DNA of 37,756 bases from an uncultured Verrucomicrobiales bacterium (GTDB lineage Bacteria > Verrucomicrobiota > Verrucomicrobiia > Verrucomicrobiales > Akkermansiaceae): positions 1 through 37,756 of the forward strand of contig CAKZMG010000238.1 of assembly GCA_937128235.1 (NCBI GenBank), read 5' to 3'. A program made the position numbers and the translations under genes. The notes below the pieces were generated by a model, which was not told the DNA's origin, searched no databases, and saw only the letters and a program-made list of their open reading frames with translations. Positions 1 through 8,821 of the stretch are shown here, piece after piece. How positions within the stretch are numbered: the first letter of the stretch is position 1; each line of letters starts with the position of its first letter.

Positions 1-851
1 GCTCCTACAATAGTGTGTAGTTCATCGATAAATAGAATAATCTCACCATCACTATCCGTCACTTCTTTTAGAAATGCTTTCAAGCGGTCTTCAAATTCAC
101 CACGATATTTAGCACCCGCGATCATACTACCGAGATCTAGTGAAATTAGACGCTTCCCTTTCATAGAATCCGGCACATCACCACTCACGATTCTGCGAGC
201 AAGTCCCTCCGCAATAGCAGTCTTTCCAGTTCCGGGTTCACCGATAAGCACGGGATTATTTTTCGTTCTCCGGCTGAGCACTTGGAGCACACGGCGGATC
301 TCTTCATCACGCCCGATCACGGGGTCTATTTTCCCACTACGCGCACGAGCTGTTAGATCTGTCCCATACTTTTCTAATGCTTGATATTTTCCTTCTGGAT
401 CTTCATCTGTCACCTTCTGGCTTCCTCGGACTTTCTTGAGGGCTTCCTCTAGGTTAGATTCTGTTAGACCTGCGCTGGATAATAATTTCCCAGCTGGGCT
501 AGTGTCTTTTAATGCTCCGAGAAGGAAATGCTCCACGCTAAGAAATTCATCCCCTAGCTTCTCTCTAGCTTTATCCGCCTCATTCAGAGTGGACTTCATT
601 CCATAGCTGAGTTGCGGCTCACTCGTCGCCCCCTGCATGGTTGGCAAGTTAGCCAGCTCACTAGCCACACTTGCTTTCAGCGTGGTAATATCCACCCCAG
701 CACCTTCTAGGATAGGCGTTACAATCCCGCCTTCTTGCTGCAATAACGCGAGCAATACGTGAGTGCTTTTTAGCTCAGCATGAGCCGAGCGCATCGCTAT
801 CTGCTGAGCAGACTGGAGCGCTTCCTGTAGTTTAATTGTCATTTTGTTCAT
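1..851 (-). CDS. clpB: ClpB disaggregase, N-terminal part (truncated by window edge)
   Basis: ATP-dependent protein disaggregase that works with DnaK to rescue aggregated proteins in the cytoplasm. Only the first ~283 residues lie in the window. They cover the Clp N-domain (two helical repeats, with [15 protein letters not shown] near the start), the linker, and the first AAA+ domain with Walker A GEPGTGKT near residue 202. The window edge cuts just after the Walker B segment ILFIDELHT. Three in-frame ATGs lie close together (857, 851, 842). I chose 851 because a GAGG sits 7 nt upstream of it, whereas the same GAGG is too close to 857. A 94-bp gap separates it from the upstream HAD-FolB gene and holds a palindrome (866-887), so it may have its own promoter. 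Family assignment is secure; the start is moderately sure. Confidence 0.95.
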   Translation of the reverse strand, partial: MNKMTIKLQEALQSAQQIAMRSAHAELKSTHVLLALLQQEGGIVTPILEGAGVDITTLKASVASELANLPTMQGATSEPQLSYGMKSTLNEADKAREKLGDEFLSVEHFLLGALKDTSPAGKLLSSAGLTESNLEEALKKVRGSQKVTDEDPEGKYQALEKYGTDLTARARSGKIDPVIGRDEEIRRVLQVLSRRTKNNPVLIGEPGTGKTAIAEGLARRIVSGDVPDSMKGKRLISLDLGSMIAGAKYRGEFEDRLKAFLKEVTDSDGEIILFIDELHTIVG

Positions 852-865
852 ACTCATACCTCACA

Positions 866-887
866 TTAACATGAAATTTCATAATAA
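866..887. promoter_or_regulatory. 22-bp imperfect palindrome upstream of clpB
   Basis: The core ATGAAATTTCAT (871-882) is a perfect 12-bp palindrome. It is flanked two bases away on each side by TTA (866-868) and TAA (885-887), which extends the dyad. It lies 15-36 nt upstream of the chosen clpB start on the minus strand, where a repressor of a stress gene could act. It does not resemble CIRCE (TTAGCACTC-N9-GAGTGCTAA). Operator function is inference. Confidence 0.4.
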
Positions 888-945
888 CAACCTGTTCACC
901 AAAAAAATATTAAAAAATCACTGATACTCTGTTTACGACAGTAAT

Positions 946-1917
946 TTACCTCCAAATTTCTACACCCACGTGCTGAGTGTCAGGGAGAATGTATTTCTCA
1001 ATCTCTACTCTCACTTTAGCTACAGAAAACTCCTTAAGAGTAACAGCAGCCAAATCTTCCGCGAGGGTTTCTATGAGCTTTCTTGGTTTCTCTAGCGCTA
1101 CCTCTTTGAGACGAAGTGAGACTTGATAATAATCCACACCTCCTTCGATTTCGTCTCCTAGTGATGAAAAACTTACCTCTGGGGTCATGTCCACATGCAC
1201 TTTAAGCACTTGCTGATCCGCACGCTCTTCATCTGGCACACCGATGAATGTAGGAAGCTCTAGCCCGCGTATTTTCACTACATCAGGTTGAGGCTTCGAT
1301 GAGCTCATAAGGCTCTCTAACAATGATAAATCCTTCACCATAATACTCGGCTCAGATGCAGCGAGAACAGGTGCATGATTGTAACCAGTAAGAACCCCCA
1401 CACTCATAATTTCTGCATGATGAGCTGTATCTACATCATGCGTCATATCTCCCACGAAAACAGTGTTCTCCTTCCCCATTCCGTGTGCCTGCATCATCTC
1501 GCCTATGACTTCACGCTTATCGAGCACCCCCGCATAGGTCTCTTTAAAATAGTGATCCATTCCCAGCTCCACCACCTGCTCAGCGAATGCCTTTTCACAC
1601 ATACTGGTGAGCACATAGAGGTCGCATCCTCTAGCCTTTAGCGAGTCTAGAAATTCCTTCGCATAGGGCAACACCGTGACCTTCACATCTGAGATCCCAA
1701 ATCCGTGCCTGAAGTGCGCTTCCACTTCTTCCATATCGGCGTCTGGTAGATGTTTTCGGTAGAAATTTTCATACGGCAGACAGAACTCACGCCGGAAGGT
1801 CTCCCGATCCATCGCAGGCTTACCATATTGCTCAAGCACATAATTCGTAGCCCAGATCACCAGCCCCATGTCATCGACTAAGGTTCCGGACCAATCAAAT
1901 ATCCAGTGTTTCTTCAT
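946..1917 (-). CDS. HAD-superfamily hydrolase fused to dihydroneopterin aldolase (FolB)
   Basis: Two-domain protein of 323 residues. Residues 1 to ~205 are a phosphoglycolate-phosphatase-like HAD domain: motif I FDWSGTLVDD (nucleophile Asp8), motif II LTS, a Lys in DKREV and motif IV GDMTHDVD. Residues ~214-323 match FolB (7,8-dihydroneopterin to 6-hydroxymethyl-dihydropterin plus glycolaldehyde, folate pathway). That part shows GVPDEERADQQ with the conserved Glu, VDYYQV with the conserved Tyr, LIETLAEDLA, a Lys in EIEKY and the terminal VGVEIWR. FolB is usually a free ~120-residue protein. The second motif I residue, Asp in most phosphatases, is Ser10 here. The gene starts 6 bp after dciA ends, so it is almost certainly cotranscribed with it. 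The domain calls are sure; the HAD substrate is unknown. Confidence 0.9.
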   Translation of the reverse strand: MKKHWIFDWSGTLVDDMGLVIWATNYVLEQYGKPAMDRETFRREFCLPYENFYRKHLPDADMEEVEAHFRHGFGISDVKVTVLPYAKEFLDSLKARGCDLYVLTSMCEKAFAEQVVELGMDHYFKETYAGVLDKREVIGEMMQAHGMGKENTVFVGDMTHDVDTAHHAEIMSVGVLTGYNHAPVLAASEPSIMVKDLSLLESLMSSSKPQPDVVKIRGLELPTFIGVPDEERADQQVLKVHVDMTPEVSFSSLGDEIEGGVDYYQVSLRLKEVALEKPRKLIETLAEDLAAVTLKEFSVAKVRVEIEKYILPDTQHVGVEIWR

Positions 1918-1923
1918 ACTCTT

Positions 1924-2349
1924 CTATACTTTTAGAACGATTGTTTTGATCACTCCCTCACCGAGTTCACGCTTAAAATTCTGAAGCAATTTTCCTTTCA
2001 TCTGCTCCAGCTGGAATCTCAACGCAGGCTGCACGACACGCAAAACAAGCACACCTTTTTTGAGGGACTCAGGCTTCGAGTTCTTAGCGATGAATGCACC
2101 AGCAACTTTAAACCACGCATCATTCAGTTGTTTTTCCTCTAGGCTACCACTCGCACCTACTTCTTCGAGTAATTTATCTATAAATTCACCTGCATGATGA
2201 ATATTTCTCAACGGATCTTTAACTGGGTCACCGTGTCGCCATTGCTTTAGCGCCAGAGCTCGCATCCATTCTAAGGAGCGCGAACTTGAACCTGAACTAG
2301 TGCCTTGGTTTGGCTTAGAACTTGATCTGCTTGAGAACTTTCTATCCAT
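1924..2349 (-). CDS. dciA: DciA/DUF721-family protein, probable replicative helicase loader
   Basis: A 141-residue protein of the DUF721/DciA family, the ancestral factor that helps load DnaB helicase in bacteria lacking DnaC or DnaI. The first ~35 residues are Ser/Arg-rich and probably disordered. The conserved KH-like domain covers about residues 70-141: a W-x-x-VAGAFIAKNSKPESL segment, then KKGVLVLRVVQPALRFQLEQ and a terminal VIKTIVLKV strand. Some DciA proteins instead carry the disordered region at the C-terminus. The start codon lies inside the end of the upstream ferredoxin gene (8-bp overlap), implying translational coupling, and the HAD-FolB gene follows 6 bp later. The family call rests on pattern recognition; function is by family knowledge. 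Confidence 0.8.
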   Translation of the reverse strand: MDRKFSSRSSSKPNQGTSSGSSSRSLEWMRALALKQWRHGDPVKDPLRNIHHAGEFIDKLLEEVGASGSLEEKQLNDAWFKVAGAFIAKNSKPESLKKGVLVLRVVQPALRFQLEQMKGKLLQNFKRELGEGVIKTIVLKV

Positions 2350-2581
2350 CCTCGCCGTCGTCTCCTATCGCCTCTACCGGGCAGCCTTCCATGGCTTCGA
2401 TACACTGCTCGCGCTCTTCATCATTTTCTGGCTGCTTAGTCACATAGGAATACCCCTCATCATCTTCACGAGTAAAGTTATTTGGTGCAGTCTCGCGGCA
2501 TAGATCACAATCGATGCACTGACTATCTACGTAAAAGCTTCCCTTTACGTTCTCTGGATTCTTATCTTCGTTATCTGCCAT
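2342..2581 (-). CDS. Small acidic [4Fe-4S] ferredoxin
   Basis: A 79-residue acidic ferredoxin. Cys22, Cys25 and Cys28 (CIDCDLC) together with Cys67 before Pro (GCPVEAIG) form one cluster site. Cys60 is an additional cysteine, as in single-cluster ferredoxins of the Desulfovibrio/Thermotoga type. It would carry single electrons in the cytoplasm; no partner enzyme is encoded nearby. An upstream in-frame ATG at 2695 would add a 38-residue extension unlike any ferredoxin, so I place the start at 2581 (MADNEDKN). The stop overlaps the dciA start by 8 bp, making it the first gene of a ferredoxin-dciA-HAD/folB operon. No clear Shine-Dalgarno is seen. Confidence 0.92.
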   Translation of the reverse strand: MADNEDKNPENVKGSFYVDSQCIDCDLCRETAPNNFTREDDEGYSYVTKQPENDEEREQCIEAMEGCPVEAIGDDGEDG

Positions 2582-2763
2582 AAATATTGTCGGTTTGTTA
2601 GGTGGACAGCCAATTGATTGACTAGGTAAATAACATATGCAACCTATTTTTACGAACAATCTGACAATTTCTCGAAAAATCAGGGGTTTTCCCACTAGCC
2701 AAAACCCTATTTCACCGCTACAAGGCCCACAGCAACTTCACCGCAAACACACTCAGCACGCAA

Positions 2764-3735
2764 ATGTCTAAAAAATCAAACTCAAAGCAACAAAAAAAAG
2801 AGAGTAAGCCTATCGAAGATGAGATCTCTGAAGACTCAGATTTCTGGAACATGGAGAGTGACCTAGAGGAAATAGATACCTCTTCCGATGAGCTAGATGA
2901 AATAGAAAAAATATTAGCTGAAAACAAGCTAGAGCAGCCACTGAAACCACTTTCGGAGCAAGAATTGGTCATCGATGCGCCTTGCGAAAAAGACATCATT
3001 GACTCACTAGACCAGCATCACAGTAGTCAAGAGATGGAAGAGCTTCCTGACATTGCTAACAAAAACGTGGATGAACTTTTAGCGTCTGCAACAGCAGAAG
3101 TAAAAGCAGAAGAGTCTGGTGAACAATTAATAGTGCCAACTCCGAGCTCTACCCCTAAAAAAGAAACTACTAAAGAAAGCAGATCAACCGCAGAGAAAAT
3201 AGCCACATTAGCTTGCTACCTCGCCATCATCGGTGTCTTCGGCTACCTCATCCATTACGCCTCAAAACAGCACAATTTTGACACAGCCAAAAGCTACGAA
3301 GCCAACACACCAGCCCAAGGCGAGTATGCTAGCATAGTGAACATTGAAACATGGTGGGCAGAGCCAGAAAGCGATAATACCAAGTTTGGAGTCATCCTAG
3401 TACCATCTGCTACAATCACACTCGGAGCTGATTCTACATCAGGGGTGATCCGTTCAGTTTTCTACAGTGATGAGGAAGGGCTACTTGGTAAACTCAAGCC
3501 CAAAGGTGACCCATTCACTCATGCCTTCAAGAATGGAAAATTTCTTTCAACAGGAACCAATCAGGTGACTGTCTATGGCACGGATGGATTTGAAGAACTT
3601 GCCCACTTCATCTTCTACAGAGGACAAAGCGATGATCGCTGGACTATTGAAGTCAAAGAAGCTCCATCTGTTCAAACAGAACTCGACGGCTTCAAAGCAG
3701 TCGCCAAAGCTCCGATTGATCCTATTAGAAAATAA
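2764..3735 (+). CDS. Acidic single-pass membrane protein of unknown function
   Basis: A 323-residue protein I do not recognise. Residues 1-20 are Lys/Ser-rich. Residues ~20-130 are strongly acidic and likely disordered (many Glu, Asp and Ser). A single membrane segment lies at about 148-167 (CYLAIIGVFGYLIHYAS). The remaining ~155 residues would be outside the cytoplasm if the N-terminus is inside; they look globular and beta-rich (GVILVPSATITLG, FYRGQSDDRWTIEV). It lies 49 bp upstream of purL on the same strand, so cotranscription is possible, but nothing links it to purine synthesis. It could be a scaffold or envelope protein; no function is claimed. Confidence 0.8.
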   Translation: MSKKSNSKQQKKESKPIEDEISEDSDFWNMESDLEEIDTSSDELDEIEKILAENKLEQPLKPLSEQELVIDAPCEKDIIDSLDQHHSSQEMEELPDIANKNVDELLASATAEVKAEESGEQLIVPTPSSTPKKETTKESRSTAEKIATLACYLAIIGVFGYLIHYASKQHNFDTAKSYEANTPAQGEYASIVNIETWWAEPESDNTKFGVILVPSATITLGADSTSGVIRSVFYSDEEGLLGKLKPKGDPFTHAFKNGKFLSTGTNQVTVYGTDGFEELAHFIFYRGQSDDRWTIEVKEAPSVQTELDGFKAVAKAPIDPIRK

Positions 3736-3784
3736 TTACCCCTTACTTTTACACCTAGAATAATTTCTAACAAAAGTCACACCT

Positions 3785-6700
3785 ATGCACCGCATCTTCG
3801 TAGAAAAACAATCTGAGCATAACGCCGAAGCGCGCTCACTCTTTCATGATCTCAAAGAGAATCTTGATCTAACAACTCTCAACAATGTAAGAATTATCCA
3901 GCGATATGATGTGGATGGTCTGAGCGACAAGCAGTTTGAAAATGCTGCCAAACTCATCCTCTCAGAGCCACAGATCGCTACCACATCAGGCACTCTAACA
4001 GTTTCTAACAGCGAGCAAGTTTTCGCCGTAGAGTATCTCCCAGGACAATATGATCAGCGTGCTGACTCCGCTGCTCAATGTGTGCAAATTCTCACACAAG
4101 AAGCAAAGCCACGTGTAGCTGCCGCGAAGATTATCGTCCTCGATGGTGACATCTCAGCTGAGCAACTCAACACCATCAAGGCATACACGATCAATGCGGT
4201 GGACTCCCGCGAGGCATCCATGGACAAGCCTGAGACACTTGAGCTAAAAGTCTCTCCACCAGAAGACGTAGAAGTCCTAGACTGGTTCATCACCTCATCA
4301 GATGACCAACTGCGCGAGCAACGCAATGAGCTAGGTCTGGCAATGAGCGCAGAAGATCTGATCTTCACGCAGAGATATTTCCGTGATGAAGAAGGCAGAA
4401 ACCCGACCATTACAGAAATCAAAATGCTCGATACTTACTGGTCAGATCACTGCCGCCACACCACCTTTGCCACTAAGATCAGCAAGGTTGACTTTGACCA
4501 AGGCACAGAGGTTATTGAAAATGCCTACAAGCAATATCAAGAAACGAGAGAAGATGTCTACGGTGATAAAATCTCAGACAGACCTGAGACCCTGATGGAC
4601 ATCGCGCTCATCGGCATGAAGGAACTCCGTAAAACGGGCGAACTCGATAACGTAGAAATTTCTGAAGAAATCAACGCAGCATCCATCGTCATCCCTGTCG
4701 ATGTGGATGGTGAAGACCAAGAGTGGTTGCTCATGTTTAAAAACGAGACACACAATCACCCTACCGAGATCGAGCCATTCGGTGGTGCCGCTACCTGTCT
4801 CGGTGGATGTATCCGCGACCCACTTTCTGGGCGTTCCTATGTGTTTCAGGCGATGCGTGTGACCGGAGCAGCTAACCCACTAACCCCATTCTCTGAAACT
4901 CTGGAAGGCAAGCTCCCTCAGCGAGTCATCTGTAAAGGTGCAGCTGATGGATACTCATCCTACGGAAACCAGATCGGACTCGCTACTGGTCAGGTGTCCG
5001 AAGTTTACCACCCAAACTACGCTGCTAAGCGCATGGAGATAGGTGCAGTAGTTGCGGCAGCCCCCAAGAAAAATGTCTTCCGTGGCAGCCCAGCTACTGG
5101 CGATGTTATCCTCCTCATCGGCGGGCGCACAGGACGCGATGGAGTAGGTGGAGCCACTGGATCATCTAAGGAACACACAGACACCGCTCTGGAAAATTCT
5201 GCTGAAGTCCAGAAAGGAAACGCCCCGACAGAGCGAAAAATTCAACGTCTATTCCGCAATCCAGAACTCGCCCCAAAAATCAAAGTCTGCAATGACTTCG
5301 GTGCTGGTGGAGTCTCTGTAGCGATTGGTGAAATTGCCCCATCACTCGACATCAGGCTCGATGACATTCCCAAGAAATATGATGGTCTAGACGGAACCGA
5401 ACTCGCCATTTCCGAGTCCCAAGAGCGCATGGCAATCTGTGTGGACCCATCCACCATCGAGTATTTCAAAGCCGAGTGTGACAAAGAAAACCTAGAGTGC
5501 ACCCACGTGGCAGACGTCACGGATAGTGGCAGACTCGTCATTTCCTACAAAGGAAAAAAAATCGTAGACTTCTCCCGCGCATTCCTTGAGACAAATGGTG
5601 TTCAGTTAGATACTTCTGTTAGAGTATCCACACCATCAACTGAATCTCCGATTGGCAAATCACATTCATCTACCTTAGCACAGAGCAACACCCTTGATAA
5701 ATTCACAACCGCCCTTGCTGATCTCAACTCTTGCTCACAAAAGGGTCTCGGTGAGATGTTTGACTCATCTGTTGGTGCGGGGACTGTCCTACAGCCATTC
5801 GGAGGTAAACACCAGCTCACACCGGTGGACGCCATGGTTGCTAAAATTCCACTTCTCGAAGGAAACACAGACACCACATCGCACATGGCATGGGGGTTCA
5901 ATGCAAACATTGCTAGCTGGTCTCCTTATCATGGCGCGCTTTATGCTGTCACGGAATCTGTCTGCCGCATCGTAGCATCTGGCGCGCACATCGATGACAT
6001 CCGCCTCACTCTTCAAGAATATTTCGAGAAACTCGGAACTGATGCATCCCGCTGGGGCAAGCCATTTGCAGCTCTCCTCGGAGCCTTCACTGCTCAGAGT
6101 GAACTCCGCCTCGGAGCCATTGGAGGTAAGGATTCCATGTCCGGCACCTTCAATGACATTGACGTGCCCCCTACTCTCGTTTCTTTCGCAGTAGCACCAG
6201 GAAAAGCCTCTCTAACAGTTTCTCCAGAATTCAAAGAAACAAACAGTGAACTCTATCTAGTCACCGTTCCTAGAGATACCGACCATTGTCCAGATTTTGA
6301 AATTCTCAAAACCTATGCCTCCGTCCTCTACGCAGTAAACACTGAAGGCAAGATAAATGCCATGCACTCACTTGCCGAAGGCGGTATTGCCGTTGGTCTT
6401 TCCAAAATGTCATTTGGAAATAAAATCGGAGCAGTCATTGACACGGAGGAAGACCTCTACACTGAACGTTATTTCAACTGGATTGTAGAATTAAAAGCTG
6501 GTGAGTCACTCCCCGCCTCACTCAATGCTACTAAACTAGGAACCACCAGCGCAGAAAACAGCCTCTCCATCAACGGAGAAAAAATCTGCCTAGACACACT
6601 CATTTCCGCTTGGTCAGAAACCCTAGAACCTATCTACCCAACCCAAGCAAAAGTAGCCCACTCCGAGTTAGAAACATTTTCTCATAACTCGGCGAAGCCA

Positions 6701-7537
6701 CAATCAACTGGCAACTGCAAACTGGCAACTGGCAACTCTCAACCAAAGGTCGTAATCCCCTGCTTCCCCGGAACAAACTCAGAATACGACTCTGCGAAAA
6801 TGTTTAACGAAGCTGGAGCAGACGCCCACATTTCAGTCTTTAGAAACCTTACCTCTAAGCACGTAGAAGAATCTCTAACTGAACTAGCACAGCAAATCCG
6901 CGAGTCACAGATCCTCATGATCCCCGGTGGATTCTCAGCTGGTGACGAGCCAGACGGCTCAGGAAAATTCATCGCAACCGTTCTCAGAAACCCACAAGTG
7001 GCTGATGCCGTGATGGACCTCATCAAGAACCGCGATGGACTAGTCCTCGGTATCTGTAATGGCTTTCAGGCACTCATCAAAACGGGACTCGTCCCCTATG
7101 GTGAAATCCGTGACCCACAAGCTGGAGCCCCCACGCTCACCTTCAACGACATCGGTCGTCACATCGCATGCTACGCCACCACACGTATCGCCTCCAGCTT
7201 ATCACCTTGGCTTGCCAACACCCAAATCGGAGACCTGCACAACATCCCATTCTCACACGGCGAAGGAAAATTCATCGCCTCAGAAGAAGACGTGCGCGCA
7301 CTAGCTACCAATGGACAAATCGCCACGCAGTACACTGACCTTGCTGGCAATCCATCCATGGACATCGCTCACAATCCGAACGGATCAGTCTTCGCCATTG
7401 AAGGCATCACCAGCCCATGCGGTAGAGTTCTAGGCAAAATGGGCCACACCGAGAGACGTGGCACAAATGTTGCGAAAAACGTGCCTGGAAATAAACATCA
7501 GCCATTGTTCAAAGCAGGCATTGAGTATTTCTCATAG
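3785..7537 (+). CDS. purL: Phosphoribosylformylglycinamidine synthase, PurL-PurQ fusion
   Basis: Large-form FGAM synthase (1250 residues). It makes formylglycinamidine ribonucleotide from FGAR, glutamine and ATP, the fourth step of purine synthesis. The synthetase part includes DTYWSDHCRHTTF (about 212-224), KNETHNHPTEIEPFGGAATC (about 319-338) and later the second AIRS-like half. The C-terminal glutaminase runs from ~985 and has PCFPGTNSEYDS, the oxyanion segment PGGFSAGDE, the nucleophile Cys near 1090 in GICNGFQ and His near 1158 in SHGEGKF. The domains are joined by a low-complexity linker encoded partly by a 7-bp tandem repeat (6706-6740). Most bacteria outside Proteobacteria have separate purL, purQ and purS; the fused form removes the need for them. 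The start ATG follows a 49-bp gap. Confidence 0.97.
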   Translation: MHRIFVEKQSEHNAEARSLFHDLKENLDLTTLNNVRIIQRYDVDGLSDKQFENAAKLILSEPQIATTSGTLTVSNSEQVFAVEYLPGQYDQRADSAAQCVQILTQEAKPRVAAAKIIVLDGDISAEQLNTIKAYTINAVDSREASMDKPETLELKVSPPEDVEVLDWFITSSDDQLREQRNELGLAMSAEDLIFTQRYFRDEEGRNPTITEIKMLDTYWSDHCRHTTFATKISKVDFDQGTEVIENAYKQYQETREDVYGDKISDRPETLMDIALIGMKELRKTGELDNVEISEEINAASIVIPVDVDGEDQEWLLMFKNETHNHPTEIEPFGGAATCLGGCIRDPLSGRSYVFQAMRVTGAANPLTPFSETLEGKLPQRVICKGAADGYSSYGNQIGLATGQVSEVYHPNYAAKRMEIGAVVAAAPKKNVFRGSPATGDVILLIGGRTGRDGVGGATGSSKEHTDTALENSAEVQKGNAPTERKIQRLFRNPELAPKIKVCNDFGAGGVSVAIGEIAPSLDIRLDDIPKKYDGLDGTELAISESQERMAICVDPSTIEYFKAECDKENLECTHVADVTDSGRLVISYKGKKIVDFSRAFLETNGVQLDTSVRVSTPSTESPIGKSHSSTLAQSNTLDKFTTALADLNSCSQKGLGEMFDSSVGAGTVLQPFGGKHQLTPVDAMVAKIPLLEGNTDTTSHMAWGFNANIASWSPYHGALYAVTESVCRIVASGAHIDDIRLTLQEYFEKLGTDASRWGKPFAALLGAFTAQSELRLGAIGGKDSMSGTFNDIDVPPTLVSFAVAPGKASLTVSPEFKETNSELYLVTVPRDTDHCPDFEILKTYASVLYAVNTEGKINAMHSLAEGGIAVGLSKMSFGNKIGAVIDTEEDLYTERYFNWIVELKAGESLPASLNATKLGTTSAENSLSINGEKICLDTLISAWSETLEPIYPTQAKVAHSELETFSHNSAKPQSTGNCKLATGNSQPKVVIPCFPGTNSEYDSAKMFNEAGADAHISVFRNLTSKHVEESLTELAQQIRESQILMIPGGFSAGDEPDGSGKFIATVLRNPQVADAVMDLIKNRDGLVLGICNGFQALIKTGLVPYGEIRDPQAGAPTLTFNDIGRHIACYATTRIASSLSPWLANTQIGDLHNIPFSHGEGKFIASEEDVRALATNGQIATQYTDLAGNPSMDIAHNPNGSVFAIEGITSPCGRVLGKMGHTERRGTNVAKNVPGNKHQPLFKAGIEYFS
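6706..6740 (+). repeat. Heptamer tandem repeat in the PurL-PurQ linker
   Basis: Five consecutive 7-bp units start with AAC: AACTGGC, AACTGCA, AACTGGC, AACTGGC, AACTCTC, then AACC. They encode part of the linker between the synthetase and glutaminase domains. Seven bp is not a multiple of three, so each copy changes the frame of reading of the unit, and an odd number of unit gains would break the gene. Confidence 0.85.
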
Positions 7538-7622
7538 ACCAGCCAACAAGACCAATCTGCAAAACAAAACTCACTTTTGCCTAACCTTGAAGCCAGACAG
7601 AACCAATCACTAGATGGTATAG

Positions 7623-8309
7623 CTAGATCCAATACTCAATGATCGATGCGATGTAGGTAACAGCAACTGAAACCACACCTGCAGTAGCTGCAACAATAGT
7701 AGCAACCTTTGGATAACTAAGACTTAATTGCTTATTGAGCTGGTAGTGATAATGCGTCCTAATACTCATCACCACAATTAGCGTGACCAATAATGAGATA
7801 ACGATCGTTAAATAAGGATTAAGCCCAAGCACCCTTGCAATCGACAAGAACATACCTATCGATGACAGTGAAATGAGCGACTCCCAGAAAATGGCCTCTG
7901 TGTAATGATCTCTGGTGGCTAGAGCTACTGAGCTAGAAGTGTATCTAGGAACAAAGCTGTTAAGCCTTCTCTGCTCTAACCCTTCTAGCTTTTTACTCAG
8001 TGAGAGTTTGCTGTATTGTAATTTTTCTTTTCTCCACTTCACATACAGGCTAGTGGCTAGTTGCTCATCACCAGAAGTGGATACCAAAGCTGCCGCCCAG
8101 CACTCAGGATCTATGTTTTTATCTAACAATTCCTGCCCAACCTTAGCATCGAGCCTCTTTTCTTCAGGTGATCTATTATCTCTGATCAGAGGATTCTCAG
8201 GAGCCGCGTCATCAAATGAATTTGACTCAAATTCCATCTGCTCAGCTTCAGTCCCTTGATTCTCATCTGGGACTAAACTAAGCTTAGGAACTTTGTAGTT
8301 TTTATTCAT
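7623..8309 (-). CDS. Membrane protein of unknown function
   Basis: A 228-residue protein. A soluble acidic N-terminal half of ~130 residues contains a helical segment (LLDKNIDPECWAAALVSTSG) and a basic heptad-like stretch. Three hydrophobic segments follow at about 138-158, 163-184 and 203-225, ending in SIIEYWI. I do not recognise the family. It is the last gene of a tight minus-strand operon, 9 bp after the smaller PEP-CTERM gene, so it may act with those surface proteins, but it has no PEP motif itself. The start ATG at 8309 is the only sensible one. Confidence 0.75.
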   Translation of the reverse strand: MNKNYKVPKLSLVPDENQGTEAEQMEFESNSFDDAAPENPLIRDNRSPEEKRLDAKVGQELLDKNIDPECWAAALVSTSGDEQLATSLYVKWRKEKLQYSKLSLSKKLEGLEQRRLNSFVPRYTSSSVALATRDHYTEAIFWESLISLSSIGMFLSIARVLGLNPYLTIVISLLVTLIVVMSIRTHYHYQLNKQLSLSYPKVATIVAATAGVVSVAVTYIASIIEYWI

Positions 8310-8318
8310 TTAGTATGA

Positions 8319-8816
8319 TTATGCTCTTCTCCTCTTCAGAAGACATGCACTCGACAAAAGGATAAACCCTATCGAAGAAGGCTCTGGGACTGTTACCACC
8401 TCCAAGTGACCTTTGTATGCCTCTGCTGCATCGTAACTGTAGATCATTTCATTATTCTGAACGTCTAGATAGCTATCTGGAGTGGCACTCGCTGATTTGA
8501 GAGTTGATTGAAATTCTAGACCAACAAATTCTCCATCAGTAAAGTAATACTGCGGAAAACCAGAATCTGGGTCATCTACTTGAGTGTATTCCAAACCATC
8601 AAATAGAAGACTGAAACTAGCGTCTGATCCTGCAAGAGTCTCTTCCCCTACTCCAGTTAGTTTAGTCTCATCATACGTAACTGTACCTTTATTTGGCAGA
8701 GATGAGCTAAATGATGGTGCTACTTCATCCAGCACAAGCTCAATATGGGCAATAGCCGCTGTCGCGACTACACAGCTAAAGTAATAGAACGCTAGGTTGT
8801 ATATAATAGTTTTCAT
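8319..8816 (-). CDS. Small PEP-CTERM surface protein
   Basis: A 165-residue exported protein. The N-terminal signal peptide contains YNLAFYYFSCVVATAAIA. A ~115-residue acidic body has no family I recognise. The C-terminus is a complete PEP-CTERM tripartite sorting signal: VPEPSS, a hydrophobic segment (IGFILLSSACLL), then KRRRA. Such signals are processed by EpsH-type exosortases, and the proteins go to the outer surface or biofilm matrix; no exosortase lies in this window. It starts 5 bp after the upstream DUF1194-like gene and is followed 9 bp later by the membrane protein, so it is the middle gene of a three-gene operon. Confidence 0.88.
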   Translation of the reverse strand: MKTIIYNLAFYYFSCVVATAAIAHIELVLDEVAPSFSSSLPNKGTVTYDETKLTGVGEETLAGSDASFSLLFDGLEYTQVDDPDSGFPQYYFTDGEFVGLEFQSTLKSASATPDSYLDVQNNEMIYSYDAAEAYKGHLEVVTVPEPSSIGFILLSSACLLKRRRA

Positions 8817-8821
8817 ATGCG

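Noticed and set aside
2582-2695. 38-residue N-terminal extension on the ferredoxin
   Set aside because: Unlike any ferredoxin; the ATG at 2581 gives the normal small protein.
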